Origin: CAVSWT01 sp963777515
GTDB lineage: Bacteria; Bacteroidota; Ignavibacteria; Ignavibacteriales; Ignavibacteriaceae
Assembly: GCA_963777515.1 (NCBI GenBank)
Contig: CAVZQU010000004.1
Span: 248,001 to 312,000, forward strand
Direction of reading: 5' to 3'
DNA: 64,000 bases
Part shown: in pieces, positions 41,830 to 51,211 of the stretch
Numbering within the stretch: the first letter of the stretch is position 1
Layout: each line of letters begins with the position of its first letter
Program-made: the position numbers and the translations under genes
Notes under the pieces: model-generated
Told to the model about the DNA's origin: nothing
What the model saw: only the letters and a program-made list of their open reading frames with translations
Database searches by the model: none

Positions 41830-42450
41830 AATAGCAATTAAATTAAAGATTTGTTGAAGAAAATTTTCCAGAAGATAAAGGATTCATAAAAAAAATGATA
41901 AGACAAATTTGTTGTTCAAGTTATTTGGAAATTATAACTAATGGAAGTGTAAAAGAATCATTATTGTAAAGAAAAAACTTGTCTTGTTTGTAATTCAATA
42001 AGAGCTGCAAAATTTTTAGACAAATATAGAACGAATTGAGGAAAAGCTTTAAATATCATAAGGTTTTAAGTATAAGAAATCCAAATGATGAAAATCTTAA
42101 AGATGAAATTGATAAAATGTTTAAGTTCTTTAATCAATCTTCAATAAAAAGAAATCCAAGATTTAAAGAATTAAATAAAGAAATTAATTTTATAAGAACT
42201 TTTGAAACAACATTTAATTCAAAAGCTAAATCATATAATATTCATTTCCATAGTTTAATAGCTGGAGAAGTTGAGAAGAAGTAAAGGAATATGGAGAATT
42301 TATTAATAGAATATTGGTTAAAATATTTTGGTGAAAAGGCAAATCAAAGCTCAGTATTTAAAGAACCAAGAAAAATCTATATTAGAGAATTTTAAATATT
42401 TAGTAAAAATAAAAGATATTGAAGAATCAATATTTATATGTTATATAAAT
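41830..42450 (+). pseudogene. Relic of a rolling-circle replication initiator (Rep_1-like HUH protein)
   Basis: Fragments in shifting frames read in family order: a Cys motif (CLVCNSIRAAKFLDKY), then LRKSFKYHKVLSIRNPNDEN, then INFIRTFETTFNSKAKSYNI leading into HFHSLIAG, the His-hydrophobic-His (HUH) metal site, and finally LLIEYWLKYFGEKANQS. This is the order in pC194-type Rep proteins. The best open piece is 42036-42284. Rep nicks the plus origin with a tyrosine downstream of this motif; I cannot see that residue in an intact frame. It suggests the element derives from a small rolling-circle plasmid. Confidence 0.6.
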
Positions 42451-42759
42451 TTCTTAAAGTAACAGAAAATCGTTATTTGTTTACAGAAATAATTTTGAAA
42501 AACATAATCCAGATGATATTAAAAGAAACGAAATTTGATGATGTAGAAAATGAAAAATAATTACTTTTATTCATAATATAAATATAATTGGTTTGATGAA
42601 GAAACAGGAGAAATTTTAGTAACTGATGAAAAATGAAAAAGTATAAAAATGATTTGAAAGAAATGAAAAATTATCGAAGCTTAAAAAAATATTTTTCTAA
42701 CTTATCAATTTAAACCTTCATTTCTTATATTTGTTTATTCAATCATAAATAATTGATTT

Positions 42760-44356
42760 ATGAATTATATACATCTTGGCGATTGTCATAAAATTTTAAA
42801 AAATAATATTGCAGATGAATCTGTTGATCTCATTTATATAGACCCCCCATTTAACAGTAAAAGAGATTACAATATATTTTTTGACAGTAAAGAAATTCAA
42901 ACACAAAAAATTGCTTTTGAAGATACTTGGACATTAATAAATATTCAGGATTCTCTAACTGAATTAAATACTCTTCAAACTAATAATCTTTATAAACTAT
43001 TAACAACTTATGAAGAAGTTGTGCCACATGCATTTCCTTACCTTGTAATGATGGGATTAAGAATTTTAGAATTGCATAGGATATTAAAGAATACGGAAGT
43101 TTCTATTTACATTGTGATCCAACAATGAGCCATTATTTAAAAACATTTGTGATTTAATATTTGGAGCTGAAAACTATATAAATGAAATAGTATGGAAAAG
43201 AACAAGCATCATAATGATCCAACAAGATTTGGTAAGATAGATGATAGAATACTTTTTTATTCAAAATCTAAAAATTATTTATTCAATAGAGTTTACTGTT
43301 AAACATAGCAAAGATTATTTAAGTAAGTTTTATAGATGATGAAGATGAAAGGGGAATATATCAGACTAGATAATATGTCAAAACCAAAACCAGAGAGAGA
43401 ATATATGTACGAATATAAAGGGTATAGCTTATCCGCAAAATGGCTGGAGATACCCGAATGAAACAATGGAAGAAATCAGGATGAAGGAAGGGATATATAC
43501 ACTTTCCATTAAAAAAGATAGATCATTTGATCTTACTAAAAGATAAGATTAAAAAGATATTAATAACAAAAAGGAAAAGTATTACAAATATTTGGGATGA
43601 TATTCCAAGATTAGATTCGCATTAAATAGAACGTTTAGGTTATCCAACTCAAAAACCAAAGGCACTTTTAGAAAGAATAATTCAAGCAAGTAGTAATAAA
43701 GGAGATACAGTACTAGACGCATTTTGTGGCTGTGGCACTTCAATAGACGCTGCTGAAGGTCTTCATAGAAACTGGATAGGGATAGATATTAGCCCCATTG
43801 CAATTTCACTTATAAAGAGAAGATTAAAAGATTCTTATAAAACATCATTAAGTAAATTTGAAGTGAGAGGCGTTCCGGAAGATGAAGCCTTCTGCAATTC
43901 GATTATGGAATGAAAATCCTTTTGCGTTTCAAGATTGGTGGCTAACAGAGTTTGAAGTATTTTCAACAACTGAAGGCACAAAGGGAGCTGATAAAGGTAT
44001 TGATGGAATTGGACAATATTTAATTGGAGAATAGTGAAACTATAAGAGTTGCATTTCAAGTTAAGGGTGGAAAAGTTCAATCAAAAGATATTGATGCTTT
44101 GATCGGTGTATTATCAAAACACAAATGCGATTTAGGAATATTCTTAACAATTGAAATGCCAACAAAACCAATGTTAGAAACAGCAACTCAACAAGGACTT
44201 ATTGAATATACAGGATTTCAATATCCTAAAATTCAAATACTTACATTAAAAGATTACTTTGCAAATAAAAGACCTAAACTTCCCTCAACAAATATTACTT
44301 TTAAATCCGCAAAGTTTAAGGGAAAGAAAAGTAAACAAATAGATTTAGGAATTTGA
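42760..44356 (+). pseudogene. DNA adenine methyltransferase fused to a Mrr-like endonuclease, broken
   Basis: The N-terminus has MNYIHLGDCHKILKNN and the methylase motif DPPFNSKRDYN (motif IV). Later fragments hold GYPTQKPKALLERIIQ, then TVLDAFCGCGTSIDAAEGL (motif I), an order typical of beta-class N6-adenine methylases. It continues into a restriction-like domain: KGADKGIDGIGQY, then VAFQVKGGKV, the D...QVK core of Mrr-type PD-(D/E)xK nucleases, ending at YPKIQILTLKDYF. Breaks occur near 43095 and 43215, with a TAA at about 43624 and further shifts at about 43900 and 44030. Intact relatives are single-chain restriction-modification enzymes. Confidence 0.75.
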
Positions 44357-44359
44357 TTT

Positions 44360-46541
44360 TTATTTCAAAAGATTTTTTAGAGCATGTAAATCCAAAGGTA
44401 GAATATCATATATAGATTTATTTTTTGTTAACTGAAATTCGTTTCGATAGTACTTTTCAACATACTCCAAGACTCTTTCCATTAAAACATACTTATTATT
44501 TTTGAAATTAAATGGGACATCATTGTATTTATAATCTTTAATATTCTCCTGTAATTTTTTAGAACAACATTCTTTTTATTACGATAGTTCTTTGCGGTAA
44601 ATCTTGTGAAAATGATAATTGTGTTATTGAATAGTCATAGAAAATGTTTTCTAAATTACTGTCTTTATATGTAGGATTTAAAAGAATTTCTTCAGAGTTA
44701 TTATTTATTTGTCTAAAACCAAATGAAATAATTCTGTTTTTTATTAAATCAATATCACAGTAGATTCCTACTTTACCATTAGTAAAAGGTTGAAAGATAG
44801 ATCTAAATTCAAAAAAATAATCTTGAATTAGACTTTCTCTTGTCTCTAGGAAATGTTTTGCTTTATCATAAACATCAGAATCAAGTAATTTTTTTTGATT
44901 GGTAGTGGCTAATGTATAGTATAAGTTGAATGATTCTAATTTTACATCAGTTGGTTTTGTTTTTACGAAAGATACAAATTCTTCTTTGTTGAATTTGTCA
45001 AACTTAATAACTTTGAATGCTACAAGGTAGTCTCTAAGTTTCGTAAAATAAAATTCAACAATTTCATCCCCTTTAATTTCACGTTTATTCAGAATATTCC
45101 ACCGTAAATATTCATATAATATCCCCATGTCAAAATTAATTATTTTAATTATTTGTTCCATAGTAATAAACGGGGTATTGTGTTGGTAAAATAATTTAGC
45201 GATCTCAATTAAAAATACTTTACTTGTTGTTTTATTTGTGATTGGTGATAATAATTCATCAATATAAAGTTCATAAAGTTCTTTTATCGAGTAATTTAAA
45301 AATTCTATTTTTTTATTTGATGCATACTCAAAAGCTATTCTTAATAAAAATGGATTTCTTTTAAACTCTTGATATAGTGAGTTTTGAATTTTCCCATAGA
45401 AGTTATAAAAACTTCTATACTTATTAATTATTAAACTTAATTGACTATCTTCTAATTCACTTAATATTATTCCATTGTATTTATCTTCTTCACTTAGTGA
45501 AAAAAGTTCATCAGATAATTTTGTAAGCGTTCTATTATTTTTTACAAATTTTTTCCATTCATAAGTTTTACATGATAAAATTAGTTTTATATCTCTATTG
45601 TGAATTTGTTTAATAAAATCCTCTAGTATCACTATATCATTTTCCTGATGTCTTTCATCTAATCCATCAAGGAAGATATAGATTATACTTCTTCTAAATA
45701 TTTTTAACAATCTTTTTATAGCTTCAAACTCATTGAGAATGGGGGAAATTTCTTCAGACCAATTTAGATCATTTGCAATGTTTGAAAATATACCGTTTTT
45801 GATATCTTTAAAATTATAGTAAAAGAAGGGAATATTTTTTGCGATCAAACTTTCTGCTGTACTGCACATCCAACAAGTTTTCCCCATGCCAGACATTCCA
45901 ACTAAAGCAAATACTTTTTTTTTGCTAATAACAAAATTTTCGAAATCTCTTTTTAGTTTTTCTGGAGAAACATAAACATCGTCAATATATGTTTTATTTT
46001 TTTCTTCGATAGACCCCCTAATATTTTTTGTATTAAGCAGATATTCGTTTTGAATAAAATTCCTTAAATTATTTTCAGAATAGTTTAAGAAATTTGACAT
46101 TGCTTCATAATAAATATCTATATCTAGCTTAATTTCATTTTTCTCACATGTAGTTTTAATATCATCAAAATGATTAATTATTTCTTTTTTATTAATAGTG
46201 TTAAATACTTTAATTTCTTTTCCATTTGTGACTAAACTAAAAGGTGCTATTGGATGGACTAATCTAGCATAAGAAATAGCTTGCTCAATATCTTCATTTG
46301 TTATTTGAATTTGATCTGATTTTATCTCTAAAACAAAAAGATTTATTCCTTGTGTTTTATCTTTTACTAGTATATCTAGTCTTGGGTTTAGACTAGTAGT
46401 TTCTTTGGTATTATCAATAATAAAAGTATTTCGTCCAGCTTTTATTGAAAAAGATTCTTCGAATATTAAATCAGTTTCAATAAATCCTAAATCTCTTAAA
46501 AATGGAAGAACTACCTTAATCTTTATTTCTTCTTCATTCAT
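44360..46541 (-). CDS. HsdR_N-like nuclease fused to a STAND/NACHT NTPase (putative phage defence), one late frameshift
   Basis: Residues 1-130 resemble the type I restriction HsdR N-terminal nuclease: NPRLDILVKD with D56, then FVLEIKSD with E72 and K74, a PD-(D/E)xK core. The STAND/NACHT NTPase follows with Walker A GMSGMGKT (215-222), Walker B IIYIFLDGLDE (286-296) and ILSCKTYEW. About 250 helical residues follow. The apparent stop at 44559 comes after an A5 run; with one A removed the frame continues for 65 residues (ECCSKKLQENIKDYKYND to DLHALKNLLK) and stops at 44360, 4 bp from the convergent methylase pseudogene. Bacterial NACHT proteins with N-terminal nucleases are known anti-phage effectors. 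Confidence 0.75.
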
Positions 46542-46804
46542 TATTATAATATAATATTAATTAAATTTCTTGTATTAAAACTTAAATAAAAATTTAGCGA
46601 ATCAGTAGAAAATCATTTTGATTCTAAAATAAATGTAATTGCTAATTAATTATGATAAGATCAAAGAAGTTAAACAATTTCTTTGAATGAAGATTAAGAT
46701 GAAAGGCTAAATAATAAATCGATATGAATTTCAGTGTTATAACAAAACAATTAACAATACATTTCAATATAACTTAATGTATAGAACATAATTTTTTAGT
46801 TAAA

Positions 46805-46892
46805 TTTGTTACTATTTTGTTACATGATATATCTTAAGTTATTATTATAAAATAAGTTAGTAGATATAATAGAAATTTAAAATAAAAAACCC
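46805..46892. repeat. Right end of the integrated element: arm repeat and candidate att core
   Basis: TTTGTTACTATTTTGTTAC at 46805-46823 and TTTAAAATAAAAAACCC at 46876-46892 are exact copies of the left-end sequences, in the same orientation. The core overlaps the poly-T side of the terminator of the lipoprotein gene, which suggests the element inserted in a terminator and kept it functional. Confidence 0.5.
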
Positions 46893-46911
46893 TGTCACTA
46901 AAATGACAGGG
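46890..46911 (-). terminator. Terminator of the Ig-like lipoprotein gene
   Basis: CCCTGTCA and TGACAGGG form a perfect 8-bp stem with a six-base loop, 26 bp after the minus-strand stop at 46937. On the minus strand it is followed by TTTTTTATTTT, a classic intrinsic terminator. Confidence 0.8.
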
Positions 46912-46936
46912 CATTTTTATTTGTTATTTGTGTTTG

Positions 46937-48370
46937 TTAATGAGCAGATCCATTAATGGTTAATGATTCTGAACCATTTGATCCACTCGTTAAAATTTTA
47001 ATACTAACTGGCCTTGGAGCATCACTTGAATCAGTATCTGCTACAGAAAATCCAAATTGAGTCCATCTCTTGCTTTGAGTATCTGGTAATGTTACAGAAC
47101 CGTCACCAGTTAACTTAACATTGTCACCATCTACTGTAACACTGATTGCAGTTCCACTTGTTAGCGGATTTCCGTTTTGATCTTGAACGATATATGAAAA
47201 TGACTGTGAACCTAGATTGGGAATAGTAAAAGTAGATGGATTTACTGAGATAGTCGGGAGCCCTGAAAATAAAACCACTATTGAATCGGTTATAGTATTT
47301 GAGTTTTCATCAGCGGTTGAAGCTACTATGGTTGCAAAACCTGCTCCAAAAACCGGGTGATAAGGCTGCGGAGCTGAAGAAATTAGATTAACCGAGCCTA
47401 TCCCTAAAGCATTTGTTTGTGTAGAACCATCAATTATCCCGCCGGTAGAAGTAAAGTATACTGCAGTATTTGGTCGTACAGGGTTTGCATACTTGTCTCC
47501 AACGTATGCTGTTATTACATCTGTTAAACCATAACGATTATATCCTGCAAAATTAACATAGGCAGGAGCAATACTGAAATGAGCATCATCCGGTAATCCG
47601 CCATGAATCGAAATTCCTACCGGTAATGAAGTAATTTTTTTATTTGCTAATTGGATCTCGGCAATAATTTGAACTGTTCCGGCTTTTGTTCCTGAAGTTA
47701 AATTCACTATTGCTTCACCATTGTTATTAGTTTTCACTGTAGTTGGGCTTAATTCTTCTCCACCACCTGGCTGCGCTCCGAATTTGAAATTTACATTCAC
47801 AGTATGGTCCAAATCAATTGGTGTTCCTGCGGAATCTTGAACAACAAAAGTAATACGTGCTGTTTCTTCTGATCCACTTTGTTTAACACCAATAAATTCA
47901 GAAGACTGATCTTCTAAAAAAATACTTACCGGATCACCTGATGGAATAGTCCCGGTATTTTTCGGTACTAATTCAAATCTATCGATAGCTTTATCTTTTC
48001 CTGCTACAACATATACTGTGGTTGAGTCAGTAATAAACCCACTTTTAGAAATAACCAGCACTATATTAATGCTTGATGAAAGCTGAATTTCAGTGGCGTA
48101 TTTACCTTGAGTGTCTGTAGCTAATTCTTGAACGTCTGTACCTGCGAATATAAGTACATCAGCGCCTTCAAGTGGAGAGCCAGTAACATTGTTTATTACT
48201 TGCCCTGAAATATTCGATGTAAGAGTTTGCGGGGGATTATCAGTGTTTCCAGTCGTTCCTTCATCTCCTATTACTTGTGAAGAACTATCTTTGCAAGAAA
48301 AAAATAAGAATGAGGATAAAAGCGTTACTATTATTAATATTAAAAATTTTGATGCAGCGGTCCTCTTCAT
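46937..48370 (-). CDS. Lipoprotein with carboxypeptidase-regulatory-like and Ig-like (Big_1-type) domains
   Basis: The start is placed at ATG 48370 (MKRTAASKFLILIIVTLLSS), which gives a lipoprotein signal with lipobox FFSC; the ORF is open 14 codons farther up. After a Ser/Thr-rich linker come a carboxypeptidase-regulatory-like domain (NISGQVINNVTGSPLEGADV) and several Ig-like repeats as in invasin/intimin-type proteins (VQDSAGTPIDLDHTVNVNF, AYVGDKYANPVRPNTAVYF, VQDQNGNPLTSGTAISV). It is probably a surface-anchored structural or adhesive protein. It lies just outside the integrated element. Confidence 0.8.
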   Translation of the reverse strand: MKRTAASKFLILIIVTLLSSFLFFSCKDSSSQVIGDEGTTGNTDNPPQTLTSNISGQVINNVTGSPLEGADVLIFAGTDVQELATDTQGKYATEIQLSSSINIVLVISKSGFITDSTTVYVVAGKDKAIDRFELVPKNTGTIPSGDPVSIFLEDQSSEFIGVKQSGSEETARITFVVQDSAGTPIDLDHTVNVNFKFGAQPGGGEELSPTTVKTNNNGEAIVNLTSGTKAGTVQIIAEIQLANKKITSLPVGISIHGGLPDDAHFSIAPAYVNFAGYNRYGLTDVITAYVGDKYANPVRPNTAVYFTSTGGIIDGSTQTNALGIGSVNLISSAPQPYHPVFGAGFATIVASTADENSNTITDSIVVLFSGLPTISVNPSTFTIPNLGSQSFSYIVQDQNGNPLTSGTAISVTVDGDNVKLTGDGSVTLPDTQSKRWTQFGFSVADTDSSDAPRPVSIKILTSGSNGSESLTINGSAH

Positions 48371-48641
48371 AATATTTTCTCTAATTATTTTAAAATGTGT
48401 ATGTTTTTCCAAACGAGAATATCAGAAAATTGGTTTTGATGAGGATTTTAGCAAGTATTGTACCGTTATTAATAATCCTTAAAATTTGTTGATTTTATAA
48501 TGAGTTACGAGTTTTTGTAATTTCTACCAAAAATTAATTATGGATTAGTAAAAACTACACAATAAAGTAATATTGGATTATAAGTGAAAAGATAGAAGTG
48601 AGATTTCTGATTAGAAGCAGTAGAAAAGTTATAATTGGAAT

Positions 48642-50036
48642 TCAAATTCCCTTTGTATCTCTTTTAATCATTTGCCAGATAGTGAGCAAAATAATTTGAA
48701 TGTCTAATCCGAAAGTCCAGTTTTCGATATACCAAATATCATAATCGATTCTTTTTTGTGTTCTTCTTTTATTTTCTTCAATATCAGTAACATCACCCCG
48801 GTATCCATGAATCTGAGCCCACCCAGTGATGCCTGGTTTAACCCAGCTTCTCATTTTTAATTCATTTACCATTTCTTTATAAAGGTTATTAAAAACTTCT
48901 GTATGTGGCCTTGGACCGACTATAGACATTTCCCCTTTTAATACATTTATAAATTGAGGTAATTCATCAAAGTTTGATCTTCTTAAAAATCTACCGAACT
49001 TTGTTATTCTCGGGTCATCTTCTGTTACAGGCTGAAACTTTTCATTTTCATTTTCATGTTTCATTGTTCTGAACTTATAGCATTTAAAAATCTTGTCATT
49101 AACACCAATCCTTTTTTGTATAAAAAAAACAGAACCGCTGGAAGTTAATTTTATTATGACAGCAAGAATTGGAAACAACCAGGAAAGTATAAGCAAACTA
49201 ACAATTATTGATACTAAAATATCAAATGATCTTTTAATAAATCTCCAATGAGTTTCTGCTAAAGGTTCATCCCTGACAGAAATTATTGGAAGATTCCCAA
49301 TCATATTAATTCTGAATTTTTTAGATAAGAAGCGTATGTAATCCGGTATAATATTTACTCTTACAGCATGCTTGTTACAAATCTTAAGGATATCATCAAG
49401 CAGGTTTGAAGCATAAAAAGGAAGGGCAATAACAACTTCATCTATAGATTTGTTTTGTAGAATAAAATCCAGTTCATTTATTTTTCCTAAAAAATTTTGT
49501 TCACTTTTGTTTTCGTTGTCAACAAAGCCAAGAAAATTATAACCAAGCTCAATATTGCTTCTTATCATATTTGAAAAAGTCTGTCCAACTTCACCTGAAC
49601 CTATTACAATTAAATTTTTATTGTTTTGTTCTCTCCCTCTTCTTTTATAGATAATTATTTTAAGGATTTCTATGCGAAGACTTATTATAATAATAAGCAA
49701 AAAAGTGTAATAAAGAATAAAATTTCTAGTAAATAAATCCTCTTTAAGTATAAAGATAAAAACGACTGAAGCCATTGCCTGAATTATTACAATCTTAACA
49801 ATATTTGTGAATTGAAATGAATATAACCGTGAACCAAAGTCTTCATAAAAACTGACAACGGTTGAAGTAAAATACCACAAGAAATTTAAAGCCATTAAAA
49901 GAACTAACATGTAAGTTCTTGATAAAAGAATTTCAAATGGCTGTGCTAATGCAGCGGCAATTACAAAACTTATGTTCAGAAGAGCTAAGTCTAAAAATAA
50001 TCTTAAATAATAAATAGATTTTCGGTTAGCTATCAT
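48642..50036 (-). CDS. Undecaprenyl-phosphate glycosyl-1-phosphate transferase (WcaJ/PssY type)
   Basis: 464 residues. It has four N-terminal membrane segments, a Rossmann-like CoA_binding_3 domain (NLIVIGSGEVGQTFSNMI), a fifth membrane segment (ILVSIIVSLLILSWLFPILA) and the catalytic domain with SVFFIQKRIGVNDKIFKCYKF, SNFDELPQFINVLKGEMSIV and GPRPHTE. The enzyme puts the first sugar phosphate on undecaprenyl phosphate and so starts repeat-unit synthesis. It is the last gene of the minus-strand polysaccharide operon, 7 bp after the glycosyltransferase at 50044. Confidence 0.92.
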   Translation of the reverse strand: MIANRKSIYYLRLFLDLALLNISFVIAAALAQPFEILLSRTYMLVLLMALNFLWYFTSTVVSFYEDFGSRLYSFQFTNIVKIVIIQAMASVVFIFILKEDLFTRNFILYYTFLLIIIISLRIEILKIIIYKRRGREQNNKNLIVIGSGEVGQTFSNMIRSNIELGYNFLGFVDNENKSEQNFLGKINELDFILQNKSIDEVVIALPFYASNLLDDILKICNKHAVRVNIIPDYIRFLSKKFRINMIGNLPIISVRDEPLAETHWRFIKRSFDILVSIIVSLLILSWLFPILAVIIKLTSSGSVFFIQKRIGVNDKIFKCYKFRTMKHENENEKFQPVTEDDPRITKFGRFLRRSNFDELPQFINVLKGEMSIVGPRPHTEVFNNLYKEMVNELKMRSWVKPGITGWAQIHGYRGDVTDIEENKRRTQKRIDYDIWYIENWTFGLDIQIILLTIWQMIKRDTKGI

Positions 50037-50043
50037 TGAAAGG

Positions 50044-51159
50044 TTATCCGTAAAATTCTTTTACTTTTTTATCAATAAAGTTTTGAATTTTTTGCTCAAA
50101 TGATTTTCTATCATATTTTTTAGCGCTACCGCTAATTGCCATTGAATCAAATTTGTCTTCATTATTTTCAAATTTCTTTACAGCTTCAATAATATCTTCA
50201 ATACTTTGATTTTCAAAATGAATTCCGTTCTGTAAATCAATTATTGTCTCGGCTGTTCCGCCTTTATTTAAAGCAATTACAGGGGTACCGCAAGACAAAG
50301 CTTCAATCACCATAATACCAAAATCTTCTTCTGCTGCAAATACAAATGCCTTTGCTTTTTGTAAATAGCTTTCAAGTGTTTTTCCTGTTTGGTATCCAAG
50401 AAATTCAATATTTTTTCCGGCCCTGCTTTTTATCTTCTGCGAATCGGGACCGTCTCCTATAACAATTAATTTTTTATCGGGCATTTTTGTAAATGATTCA
50501 ACTATCAAATCAATTTTTTTATATGGCACAAAACGGGAAGCCGTTAAATAATAATTCTCTTTATTTGATTCGCATTTGAATTTTTCCGTATCAACAGGTG
50601 GATATATAACTTCCGCGTCGCGATTATAAACTTTCTTTATACGCTTTGCTATATAATTTGAATTAGCAATAAAATAATCAACTCTATTTACAGATGAAAT
50701 ATCCCAAAGACGAATGTAATGAAGGATTGATTTAACAATAAATCCTTTAATTCCTTTTGTGAGATTCGACTCATTTAAATATTGGTGAGTTAAATCCCAT
50801 GCATATCTAATTGGAGTATGACAATAACAAATGTGAAGCTGGTTCGCATTTGTTAAAACACCTTTAGCTACAGCATGTGAGCTTGAAAGAATTAAATCAT
50901 AATTTGAAAGATCAAACTGCTCAATAGCATATGGGAACAATGGAAGATAATTACGGTGATTATTTTTCGCCCAAGGTAATTTTTGAATAAATGAAGTAGT
51001 GGTTTCTTTGTTGTTTATTATAACTTTTTTTTCTTCAGCATTAAGAAAATTAATTAAAGTAAAAATATCTGAATCCGGGTAAAGATTGACAAAAGATTCC
51101 AGACATCTTTCCGAACCTGCATAAGTAACTAACCAATCATGTACTAAAGCTGTTTTCAA
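50044..51159 (-). CDS. Glycosyltransferase family 4
   Basis: 371 residues with a GT-B fold. The start is MKTALVHDWLVTYAGSERCL, the usual donor-proximal glycine loop. The C-terminal nucleotide-sugar domain has YYLTASRFVPYKKIDLIVES, KLIVIGDGPDSQKI and FVFAAEEDFGIMVIEALSCG, where the E-x7-E motif is EEDFGIMVIE. It likely adds one sugar of the repeat unit at the cytoplasmic face; donor and acceptor are unknown. Confidence 0.9.
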   Translation of the reverse strand: MKTALVHDWLVTYAGSERCLESFVNLYPDSDIFTLINFLNAEEKKVIINNKETTTSFIQKLPWAKNNHRNYLPLFPYAIEQFDLSNYDLILSSSHAVAKGVLTNANQLHICYCHTPIRYAWDLTHQYLNESNLTKGIKGFIVKSILHYIRLWDISSVNRVDYFIANSNYIAKRIKKVYNRDAEVIYPPVDTEKFKCESNKENYYLTASRFVPYKKIDLIVESFTKMPDKKLIVIGDGPDSQKIKSRAGKNIEFLGYQTGKTLESYLQKAKAFVFAAEEDFGIMVIEALSCGTPVIALNKGGTAETIIDLQNGIHFENQSIEDIIEAVKKFENNEDKFDSMAISGSAKKYDRKSFEQKIQNFIDKKVKEFYG

Positions 51160-51211
51160 TATATTCTTTCAATTATAATTTATGGAGAATGTAAAAATTA
51201 AGTATTTTTTC

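Larger units (their letters stand above)
46542..46936. other. 395-bp spacer holding the right end of the element
   Basis: No gene is visible. It contains the promoter region of the minus-strand NTPase gene, the right-end repeats (46805-46892) and the terminator of the lipoprotein gene. The sequence is about four-fifths A/T. Confidence 0.5.

Noticed and set aside
40128..43640. Reassigned TAA codon in the mobile element (in-frame CAT TAA in both integrase and methylase)
   Set aside because: TAG and TGA stops and frameshifts also interrupt the same genes, while the intact genes of the element end normally. Simple decay explains it better.
44559..46541. Type I restriction HsdR subunit
   Set aside because: Only the N-terminal nuclease resembles HsdR; the motor is replaced by a NACHT-like NTPase and no HsdM or HsdS gene is nearby.
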